NCBI GenBank assembly: GCA_016189825.1
Contig: JACPRR010000253.1
Span: 1-7,417 of the forward strand
DNA length: 7,417 bases
DNA from: Chloroflexota bacterium
GTDB taxonomy: Bacteria > Chloroflexota > Dehalococcoidia > JACPPY01
Reading direction: 5' to 3'
This document shows positions 1 to 5,158 of this stretch, piece by piece. Position 1 is the first letter of the stretch. Each line of letters opens with the position of its first letter. A model generated the notes under the pieces. The model ran no database searches and was not told where the DNA came from. It was given only the letters and a program-made list of their open reading frames with translations. Position numbers and translations under genes: made by a program.

Positions 1-33
1 GCCGAACCACCAAGACTCCGAAGGGCTGCATGA
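1..33 (+). CDS. possible 3' end of an upstream gene (partial)
   Basis: Frame 1 is open from the window edge to a TGA at 31-33 and would encode the tail AEPPRLRRAA. Its stop overlaps the ATG of the HAD gene at 30-32 as ATGA, an arrangement typical of translationally coupled operon genes. Only ten codons are visible and the other two frames are also open here, so the call rests on the overlap and the Ala/Arg-rich tail alone. No function can be given. Confidence 0.3.
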   Translation, partial: AEPPRLRRAA

Positions 34-734
34 CAACGAAGGCCGTCTTCATCGATTGGTATAATACGCTGGCGCGATACGACCCGCCAAGCGAGTCACT
101 CCACGGGGCGGCATGTCGCAGCTACGGGATAGATGTCGACATGCAACTGCTCCGGGCCGGCATCGCCGAGGCCGACCGATTCTACTTCGAGGAGAACATC
201 CGGTCGAGGGTAGACAAGCGGCTCCCCAACGAGCAGGTAGAACTGTTCACCAAGTATGAAGACATCGTGCTGAAGAGGGCTGGCGTTGCCGTCCCCCAGG
301 GCATGGCGCTGCCGATATGGATGAAGATGCGGGACATGTCTAAAGGGTCGGCATTTGTGCTTTACGAAGATGCCGCTCCCGCGCTCGACGAGCTCAAGAA
401 GCGCTCTTTGCTCGTAATCCTCATCTCCAACGTGACTCATGACATGGGCCTCGTTCTTCGTGACCTTGGCCTTGCGGGCAAGGTAGACCATGTCGTTCTT
501 CCTCAGCAGGCCGGGGCAGAGAAGCCAGACCCGAAGATATTCCAATTCGCCATGGACCTGGCGAAGGTCGAGGCGCCCGAGGTCGTGCATGTCGGCGACC
601 AATACCATGTCGACGTAGTTGGCGCCCGCAGCGCCGGGATACAGCCCATCTTGCTGGACCGTTTCGGGGTTTATCTCGAGGCCGATTGCGTCCGCATCAC
701 TTCTCTCTCTCAGCTTGCGTCCGTGATCCCGTAG
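30..734 (+). CDS. HAD-superfamily hydrolase
   Basis: This is a soluble cytoplasmic haloacid dehalogenase-type hydrolase of 234 residues, a normal length for a Rossmann core with a helical C1 cap. All four HAD motifs are visible. Motif I is FIDWYNTL with nucleophile D9, motif II ends at S133 (LILISN), motif III is K165 (GAEKPDP), and motif IV is VGDQYHVD with D190 and D195. The cap would lie roughly at residues 18-110. The residue two places after the nucleophile is Y11, where phosphatases have Asp. Tyr there is usual in 2-haloacid dehalogenases (DxYGT), so phosphatase activity should not be assumed and the substrate cannot be named. The ATG at 30 is chosen because motif I follows directly; a short AAGGG at 21-25 may serve as ribosome binding site. 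Base usage matches the neighbouring genes. Confidence 0.9.
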   Translation: MTTKAVFIDWYNTLARYDPPSESLHGAACRSYGIDVDMQLLRAGIAEADRFYFEENIRSRVDKRLPNEQVELFTKYEDIVLKRAGVAVPQGMALPIWMKMRDMSKGSAFVLYEDAAPALDELKKRSLLVILISNVTHDMGLVLRDLGLAGKVDHVVLPQQAGAEKPDPKIFQFAMDLAKVEAPEVVHVGDQYHVDVVGARSAGIQPILLDRFGVYLEADCVRITSLSQLASVIP

Positions 735-764
735 TGCCTGGTGCGCTGCGCAGTCGCCTTTGTC

Positions 765-794
765 TTGACATAAGAGTTTCATTTCGGGTCTAGT
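765..794 (+). promoter_or_regulatory. sigma70-like promoter for the zinc-ribbon membrane protein
   Basis: A perfect TTGACA at 765-770 is followed after 18 bases by TCTAGT at 789-794, which matches four of six -10 positions. It lies in the 90-base gap between the HAD stop and the ATG at 825, and would give a leader of about 25 bases. An AGGTG at 810-814 could be the ribosome binding site. The -35 is strong and the -10 only moderate. Confidence 0.45.
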
Positions 795-824
795 GTAGGG
801 AGCCCGTGCAGGTGCGCTGATAGA

Positions 825-1766
825 ATGTCTGTTAAGAAACAACTCGTCGTCCTTTTGCTGGTCCTTGGCTTGATCGGCGCGGTAGCCGGCCTTCCACGGG
901 GATCGGCCCGGGCAGCAGCCGAGCCTACCTACAAGGCAGTGCGGGTATGGGTGAACCCCGAATACGACCATCCCCGGGATGTCACCGCCCCCGATCCCTT
1001 GGTTCTCACCATGATCGAGGGCCAAATCGCCGGGGCCACCCCTCCGGTGACAGTCAAGTTCCTCATACCGGCCTCCGCCTTGATGTATTCCGCTGGCTCG
1101 TTAGATGCGCCGGGCAGGACCGATACCTACGCGCGCGCGCCTGACTGGGATGGCGTCAGCAACATCAAGCCATCGGGGATCGATGGGTGGAATGTGGCCA
1201 GCTTTACGCTCATCAAGAACACGTTCCGGGTGGAGTTCTACGATGACGCCGCCATCCGTGGGCTGCCGGACAAGACCATGGCGTATGACTTTCGCACTGT
1301 GTACCCGGTCAGCGACCTTACCCTCATTATTCAGGAGCCCAGGGGAGCCAGCAACTTCGTGGTGTCGCCGAAGGAGCAATCGACATCAAAGGATGCGGAC
1401 GGGCTGACTGTGCACAGGTACTCGTTTGCGAATGTTGCCGCGAATTCCGCAACTCACTTCGATATCTCCTACACCAAGGCGGATTCCACGCCTTCCCTGG
1501 GTGGATCGCCCGCGCCTGCCGGTTCCTCACCTTCAGCGTCGCTATTGCTCGCCGTAGCGTTGGCGGTCGTGGTCGCTGCGATCCTCGTCTTTGTTGCCGC
1601 GAAGAGCGGATCGCGGCGCAGGGCGGCGTCGCGCGCAGGAAAGCGGCGGAACGCTGGGGGGAAAAGGGTTGGGCCGTCCGCCGGCGGAAAGAGGTTCTGC
1701 ACCGAGTGCGGCAACCGCATTGAGGGCGCGCCGCGCTACTGCCCCAACTGCGGCGCCAAGGTGTAA
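825..1766 (+). CDS. secreted single-pass membrane protein with C-terminal zinc ribbon
   Basis: This 313-residue protein begins with a signal peptide: KK at 4-5, a hydrophobic run at 7-23, and a likely cut near ARA-A at 28-32. Residues about 33-215 form an extracytoplasmic domain, probably beta-rich, that I do not recognise. A Ser/Pro/Gly linker (about 218-239) leads to one transmembrane helix at about 240-259. A strongly basic Gly/Arg/Lys segment (261-290) follows, then a zinc ribbon with C292, C295, C306 and C309 (CTEC...CPNC). By the positive-inside rule the ribbon is cytoplasmic. The ribbon is of the short zinc_ribbon type common at the ends of bacterial membrane proteins and probably mediates protein or nucleic-acid contacts; this is inferred. 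The gene has its own promoter-like sequence and is not tightly linked to the HAD gene. The specific role is unknown. Confidence 0.85.
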   Translation: MSVKKQLVVLLLVLGLIGAVAGLPRGSARAAAEPTYKAVRVWVNPEYDHPRDVTAPDPLVLTMIEGQIAGATPPVTVKFLIPASALMYSAGSLDAPGRTDTYARAPDWDGVSNIKPSGIDGWNVASFTLIKNTFRVEFYDDAAIRGLPDKTMAYDFRTVYPVSDLTLIIQEPRGASNFVVSPKEQSTSKDADGLTVHRYSFANVAANSATHFDISYTKADSTPSLGGSPAPAGSSPSASLLLAVALAVVVAAILVFVAAKSGSRRRAASRAGKRRNAGGKRVGPSAGGKRFCTECGNRIEGAPRYCPNCGAKV

Positions 1767-1790
1767 GGGCCACCCGAACACGTCGTTGCG

Positions 1791-1985
1791 ACTGCCAGGA
1801 ACGAGCAGGGCCCGGGAAGTGATGTTGATATCCTCGTGGAGGTGGACCCCTCAATAGGCCTGGACTTTGTGTTTCTGGCAGACACAATAGAGCAGTTGTT
1901 GGGATTGCCCGTCCATGTTGTGTCACAGCGGGCGGTCAGTCCAAGAAATATGATAGCAATACGCCAGGACCTGGTACGTGTCTAA
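1791..1985 (+). pseudogene. 5'-truncated minimal nucleotidyltransferase (MNT/MntA-like) remnant
   Basis: The frame continuing just past the zinc-ribbon gene's stop encodes ARNEQGPGSDVDILVEVD, then a helix ending IEQLLGLPVHVVSQ and RAVSPRNMIAIRQDLVRV, with a TAA at 1983-1985. This matches the minimal nucleotidyltransferases of the NT/HEPN toxin-antitoxin family: the catalytic DxD lies in GSDVDILV, followed by the 'VDLVTPRALSP' type strand and the C-terminal helix. Family members place a GSxARGE motif just before. Here the RNE part remains, but the GS is replaced by unrelated sequence (VVAT), and there is no in-frame ATG, GTG or TTG upstream before the preceding stop at 1764. The 5' end is therefore lost, breaking at about 1785-1793. 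In the living system the NT protein neutralises its HEPN partner, by AMPylation in the studied MntA/HepT case. This copy should be inactive. Confidence 0.75.
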
Positions 1986-2106
1986 GAGGCCAGCAGGACT
2001 CCTCATAGATGACATTCGGGAAGCACTGTCCATTGGCCGGTCCATGGCCGGACCGGCTTATCCCTACACGAGGGGAGGCCTGGATATCCCTACTTCTTGT
2101 GCTTGA
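1978..2106 (+). pseudogene. N-terminal fragment of a HEPN-domain protein (NT partner)
   Basis: A GTG at 1978 overlaps the nucleotidyltransferase stop by 8 bases, the usual arrangement in NT/HEPN pairs. It opens a frame reading VSKRPAGLLIDDIREAL. This resembles the first helix of HepT-like proteins (MSKR..A.LL.DI.EAI..I), the RNase partner of the MNT antitoxin. Similarity fades after about residue 20 (near 2035), exactly where an 8-bp hairpin begins. The frame then runs on through unrelated sequence to a TGA at 2104-2106, inside the end of the convergent lipoprotein gene. The catalytic R-x(4-6)-H motif of HEPN proteins lies much further on and is absent, so the fragment cannot be an active RNase. 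The short length makes the call weaker alone; overlap with the NT remnant is the main support. Confidence 0.6.
2036..2057 (-). terminator. hairpin downstream of the substrate-binding protein gene, possible terminator
   Basis: GCCGGTCC at 2036-2043 pairs perfectly with GGACCGGC at 2050-2057 around a six-base loop. It lies about 33 bases beyond the minus-strand stop at 2090, where a terminator would be expected. No T-tract follows on either strand, so intrinsic termination is uncertain. The hairpin also marks the point where HEPN similarity ends. Confidence 0.35.
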
Positions 2107-3757
2107 AATATGCTGCGTAGGGCGCGAGCGCCTGTGTCGATGGCGGGGTCGGCAGGTCGAAAAGCACTGCCGGGCTCAGTGCGGCAACAGAGGGATACCG
2201 GGAGATCATCAAGCTCGTATAGGCGTCCGTGGCTATCTTGACCGCCCTCCCGAACAACTCCTTCCTCTTGGCCGGGTCCATCTCGCTGAACACCTCATCG
2301 ATCAGCTTGTCGAATTCTGGAAATGCCTCGCCGACCAGATTGGTTCCGCTCTTGCCATAGAAGTGGCTTTTCAGATTCTGCGGAGGCAAGCTGACAGCCA
2401 CATAAGTGGTAGCCTGTCCCACAAGCGGCTCAGCTACCGGCTTGTTCTTCCACTTCTTATATGTAGCATCGTCCGTGGGGACGATCTCGCCCTTTACTCC
2501 GATTCTTGACCAGTAAGACTGAACTATTTCAGCGAGCTTTGGGTTGTCAGGGGCGCCCCCCGCTGGAAAGGTATACAGCTTTATCTTGAGTCCGTCAGAG
2601 TATCCAGCCTCCTTCAGAATCCGGGTTGCCTCTGCAGGGTCGTAGCGATAGGTCTTGGCGGTGTAGTCCAACCAAAACTGAGTGTCGATCTCCACAGAAG
2701 GGGCAGAGAAGTAAGGCGGTAGAGGAGGTTCGCCCTTGCCATAATAGAGGGTCTTGCTGATCTCGTCCCGATTGATGGCCATCGATAGAGCCTGGCGCAC
2801 GCGGATGTCGGCGGCCGGCATACCCTTAGCCCTGGGATCATAGGCAGCGTGGATCTGTATCTGAGAGGCAGCCTGGCCCACCACAAGATTCTGGAAACCG
2901 CGTTTCTCTAGCTCCAAGGCGGTGGTGAAGCTGATGGTGTCGACAACATCCACCGCGCCCGTCCGAAGCATTGCCACGCGTGTGGTCTCTTCCGGTATCA
3001 ACACGAGGATAAGCCTTCGGAACTGAGGCGTCTGCAGCCAGTGCTTATCCACAGCTTCGTATTCCAACGCGTCGGCAACGGCATGGCGAACAAGCTTGAA
3101 AGAGCCGCTGCCTACGGGATTTTTCTCAAAGTAGTCCCACCCGTTCTTCTCGACGTAGTCCTTGGGCACCACCAGCCCGTGGTAGGGGCTGGTCAGGGTC
3201 ATGTTCCGTGGAAGCAGGGGCTGCTTTCCCTTGGTGAATATGCGGACGGTGTAAGGGTCCACCAGCTCCACACGCTCAACCATGTCTCTTGTCCCGCTGA
3301 AGAAGGCATTCTTGCTTCCATATTGCTCGATGCTGAACTTGACGTCCTTAGCTGTCAGCTCGTCTCCATTATGGAACTTGATTCCCTTGCGAATAGTGAG
3401 GGTCCATGACAGCCCGTTGCCTGCCACGTCCCACTTCTCAACAACGCCTGGCTTCCACGCGCCGCCAAAGGTGTCTGTCCAGAACATCCAGTCTGCCAGC
3501 GGGCCTATGAGAGCTAGCGAATCGCCACTAACAGACTCAACTTTGAAACTCTCCGACCCGAACGAGGTGAGAGCCATTCTCAGTTCCCCGTACGGGCCTG
3601 CCGGCTGGGGTGGAGCCTGCGTCGAGGCCCTGCTTTGCGTTGTCCCGGTGGTTGGCGCAGGGACACCTGTGGCAGGCGGCTTGGCGCAACCGGCAACAGC
3701 AATTACACCGGCCAGCGCCAGTGAAATCAATCCCCCGAACGCGTGCGATCTTGTCAT
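2090..3757 (-). CDS. ABC transporter substrate-binding lipoprotein, family 5 (peptide/nickel type)
   Basis: This 555-residue protein is an extracytoplasmic solute receptor of the SBP_bac_5 (DppA/OppA/NikA-like) family. A lipoprotein signal peptide ends in the lipobox VAGC with C24 as the lipidated cysteine. A Pro/Thr/Ala-rich tether (25-55) follows. The family signature is clear at 118-143 (WTLTIRKGIKFHNGDELTAKDV). Other family landmarks are NPVGSGSFKL (213-222), IRVRQALSMAINRDEI (318-333) and YDPAEATRILKEAGY (372-386). Length is typical and no break is seen. Such receptors deliver oligopeptides, nickel or other solutes to a membrane permease; the ligand cannot be read from sequence. No permease or ATPase gene is adjacent: the downstream side is convergent and the upstream side divergent, so it may use a transporter encoded elsewhere. 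The ATG is fixed by a strong GGAGGT at 3766-3771. Confidence 0.92.
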   Translation of the reverse strand: MTRSHAFGGLISLALAGVIAVAGCAKPPATGVPAPTTGTTQSRASTQAPPQPAGPYGELRMALTSFGSESFKVESVSGDSLALIGPLADWMFWTDTFGGAWKPGVVEKWDVAGNGLSWTLTIRKGIKFHNGDELTAKDVKFSIEQYGSKNAFFSGTRDMVERVELVDPYTVRIFTKGKQPLLPRNMTLTSPYHGLVVPKDYVEKNGWDYFEKNPVGSGSFKLVRHAVADALEYEAVDKHWLQTPQFRRLILVLIPEETTRVAMLRTGAVDVVDTISFTTALELEKRGFQNLVVGQAASQIQIHAAYDPRAKGMPAADIRVRQALSMAINRDEISKTLYYGKGEPPLPPYFSAPSVEIDTQFWLDYTAKTYRYDPAEATRILKEAGYSDGLKIKLYTFPAGGAPDNPKLAEIVQSYWSRIGVKGEIVPTDDATYKKWKNKPVAEPLVGQATTYVAVSLPPQNLKSHFYGKSGTNLVGEAFPEFDKLIDEVFSEMDPAKRKELFGRAVKIATDAYTSLMISRYPSVAALSPAVLFDLPTPPSTQALAPYAAYFKHKK

Positions 3758-3765
3758 TTTGAACG

Positions 3766-3771
3766 ACCTCC
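3766..3771 (-). promoter_or_regulatory. Shine-Dalgarno of the substrate-binding protein gene
   Basis: GGAGGT on the minus strand lies eight bases before the ATG at 3757-3755, near-ideal in sequence and spacing. It settles the start, and the signal peptide follows directly. Confidence 0.85.
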
Positions 3772-3854
3772 AAGTTACTCTCGAATGGCCAGGATAGCCT
3801 GGTGCGCCAACGCTCCGGCGTCGTTTCAGTTCTCGCTAAACCGCGCCTTCGCGG

Positions 3855-4385
3855 ATGATGTCCATAATAGCGGCGCCTCGATACGAAGTCAAAACTGACC
3901 GGGGGCAGAGCGATGCTGTTGACGCCGGATATATCCATTGCTATCATGGCCGCATATGTCGGGCCGAGCACAGCGGGTCGTTGGGCCTCCTGGAGTTCCC
4001 GGGCGACTTCCTGCGCGGAGCAGGGGACGGGGTCGCCATTGACCTGCCGCCCGGTGCGGTGGAGGTGGGCACGGCCATGTTCGATACCGGGAAGCGCCTT
4101 CGGAGTGGGACCATTCGTGTGGGCGGGCCGACCGGGGTTGTCCTGGATGTGGGCAGCGTCCCCCGCGCCAGGTTTGCCGCTTCCCTGGCCGCCTGCGGGT
4201 ACTACGGGACTATCGCGCTGCCGGGTGACGCGGAGGTCGAAGCCGCCCTTGAAGAGTTCTACCGGTACCAGAGCGAGTTGGCGCAAAGGTTCAGCGCCCT
4301 GGCCAAGGACCGCACCCGCGACGAGAGGAAGCAGAAGGCGATAGCAGAGGCGCTGATGAGGAAGGCATTGGGGTGGAGAAGGTGA
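3855..4385 (+). CDS. hypothetical protein, start uncertain, possibly 5'-decayed
   Basis: I do not recognise a family. The frame gives 176 residues from the first ATG, but only about residue 48 onward looks like a protein of this genome. There the third codon positions are mostly G or C and the sequence is well ordered: FPGDFLRGAGDGVAIDLPPG, then a beta-rich TIRVGGPTGVVLDVG, then RARFAASLAACGYYGTIALPG. A charged helical tail (about residues 127-172, rich in E, R, K and Q) ends in ALMRKALGWRR. No signal peptide or membrane helix is seen, so it is probably cytoplasmic. The first 40 or so codons have lower GC at third positions and overlap the minus-strand promoter at 3864-3892, so they are probably not coding. 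In-frame alternatives are TTG at 3981, GTG at 4059 and ATG at 4077; none has a convincing ribosome binding site. It may be the 3' part of a larger gene. Confidence 0.55.
   Translation: MMSIIAAPRYEVKTDRGQSDAVDAGYIHCYHGRICRAEHSGSLGLLEFPGDFLRGAGDGVAIDLPPGAVEVGTAMFDTGKRLRSGTIRVGGPTGVVLDVGSVPRARFAASLAACGYYGTIALPGDAEVEAALEEFYRYQSELAQRFSALAKDRTRDERKQKAIAEALMRKALGWRR
3864..3892 (-). promoter_or_regulatory. near-consensus sigma70 promoter for the substrate-binding protein gene
   Basis: On the minus strand TTGACT (3892-3887) and TATTAT (3869-3864) are separated by exactly 17 bases. Each hexamer matches consensus at five of six positions. Transcription should start near 3857, giving a leader of about 100 bases before the ATG at 3757. 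The leader contains two small perfect hairpins: CCGCG/CGCGG at 3841-3854 and CCAGG/CCTGG at 3789-3802. No known riboswitch is recognised. The promoter overlaps the first codons of the divergent ORF that begins at 3855. Confidence 0.7.
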
Positions 4386-4464
4386 GTCTATCCCGACAGC
4401 TTACGTGTTTGGGGCCTGTGGTAGTCTCGCGCGGACTCTCAGCATAGGACCAAAAGGAGAGAAG

Positions 4465-4833
4465 ATGATGGCGGCCGCAGTCGGGAGCACGGTTCATCCC
4501 TGGTACAAGGGCACTCACGAATGGCACGTTAAGGGCATGGCGGAACTGGAAACGCCAATCAAGTACGAGGACACTGGCCAAGGCGAGGTGGTCTACGCCC
4601 CCAAGATACTGCGGTTGAGCGGCGGAAAAGTGGGCAGGGTGCTCTGGTTCTCTTACTGGATGGCCACTAAGAGGACCAAGGGCAAGATTAAGTGGGGTCA
4701 AGGTCCACCTGTGCTCGAAGAGCCGGTCCTCTTGGAATTGCTGAAAAACGGTGTTAGGGAGAACCTGTTCACCAGGTCATTCCTGAAGAAGTTACACAGG
4801 GAAATCGGAACCGCATTGGGAACGGAAGTGTGA
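4465..4833 (+). CDS. small hypothetical protein, Trp-rich and basic
   Basis: The 122-residue product matches no family I can name. The frame is open upstream to 4405, but the start is placed at the ATG at 4465 (or the adjacent ATG at 4468), because a good AAGGAG (GGAG at 4456-4459) lies five to eight bases before it. The first part holds HPWYKGTHEWH (11-21), with several Trp and His residues. The middle part is probably beta-stranded (VVYAPKILRLSGGKVGRVLWFSYW, about 42-65), followed by the basic run KRTKGKIKWGQG (69-80). A helical end (about 84-116) carries EEPVLLELLKNG and RSFLKKLHREIG. There is no signal peptide or membrane helix. It lies 79 bases after the previous plus-strand gene and could be co-transcribed with it. 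No clear promoter was found in that gap. Confidence 0.65.
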   Translation: MMAAAVGSTVHPWYKGTHEWHVKGMAELETPIKYEDTGQGEVVYAPKILRLSGGKVGRVLWFSYWMATKRTKGKIKWGQGPPVLEEPVLLELLKNGVRENLFTRSFLKKLHREIGTALGTEV

Positions 4834-4893
4834 GGCAGATACGTAGCACCGGGGTAGATGGGTGTCGTGCGGGCTGGCTTGCCGTGTCATTGC

Positions 4894-4916
4894 TATGAAA
4901 ATAGCCCATTTTCATA
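4894..4916. repeat. perfect 9-bp AT-rich inverted repeat
   Basis: TATGAAAAT at 4894-4902 is mirrored by ATTTTCATA at 4908-4916 around the five-base loop AGCCC. It lies 60 bases after the stop at 4833, in the gene-free stretch 4834-5158. It stands out as AT-rich in GC-rich surroundings. It could be a weak terminator for the plus-strand gene, an operator, or part of a dispersed element. Confidence 0.6.
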
Positions 4917-4924
4917 CATCGTGG

Positions 4925-4939
4925 TGCGCCGCAGGCGCA
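4925..4939. repeat. perfect 6-bp GC hairpin
   Basis: TGCGCC at 4925-4930 pairs with GGCGCA at 4934-4939 around the loop GCA. It sits between the AT-rich inverted repeat and the dispersed repeat and has no clear role. Confidence 0.5.
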
Positions 4940-4944
4940 TGGCA

Positions 4945-5047
4945 GATTCTGAAGCCACTCCGCCCCTGCGGAGGGCTGAAGAATCCGTATCTGTAGCCAA
5001 ACGAGTTCGGATTCTTCCCCTTCGCAGAGCTCAGGGTCAGAATGACA
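4945..5047. repeat. dispersed palindromic repeat of the TGTCATTCTGA...GAAGAATCC type
   Basis: Two nested inverted repeats are visible. The first is imperfect: GATTCT at 4945-4950, GCC at 4954-4956 and CTCCGC at 4958-4963 pair with GCGGAG at 4968-4973, GGC at 4974-4976 and AGAATC at 4980-4985. The second is perfect over 10 bp: GAAGAATCCG at 4978-4987 with CGGATTCTTC at 5008-5017. Read on the minus strand, 5047-5008 begins TGTCATTCTGA and ends GAAGAATCCG. That matches a short repeat that I recall as widespread between genes in many bacteria, including Chloroflexota. It is probably an immobile or transposase-dependent intergenic repeat; no transposase gene is present. Confidence 0.6.
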
Positions 5048-5102
5048 TAAGCACACTTTTGATACAGCCTCCCAGGGGAGAGGAGACCCCCGTCACTGGG
5101 GA

Positions 5103-5134
5103 TTGTGCGGCCCGATTGTAATCGGGCCGCACAA
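5103..5134 (-). terminator. 15-bp stem-loop, probable terminator of the surface-protein gene
   Basis: TTGTGCGGCCCGATT at 5103-5117 is perfectly complementary to AATCGGGCCGCACAA at 5120-5134, leaving only two bases between the arms (in practice a four-base loop). It starts 25 bases beyond the minus-strand stop at 5159, where a terminator belongs. The T-tract of a classic intrinsic terminator is missing. The structure could also block read-through from the plus-strand genes. Confidence 0.65.
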
Positions 5135-5158
5135 CCTGCTCGTGGCTTGTAACCGCGC

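Noticed and set aside
96..1025. 309-codon open frame on the minus strand
   Set aside because: It lies opposite the HAD gene, which has all four catalytic motifs. The minus frame gives a Cys/His/Pro-rich product with no domain and crosses the gap and promoter.
1327..1926. 199-codon open frame on the minus strand
   Set aside because: It is opposite the zinc-ribbon protein and the nucleotidyltransferase remnant; the product is Arg/Pro-rich and typical of a GC-rich shadow frame.
3537..4286. 249-codon open frame on the minus strand
   Set aside because: It overlaps the start of the lipoprotein gene in another frame and crosses its promoter and ribosome binding site; no domain is seen.
3913..4344. 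143-codon plus-strand frame overlapping the hypothetical gene, starting MLLTPDISIAIMAAYV
   Set aside because: Only the first 15 or so residues look protein-like; the rest is Arg/Trp/Pro/Ser-rich shadow sequence of the better frame. A frameshift joining the two frames was considered, but there is no homologue to support it.
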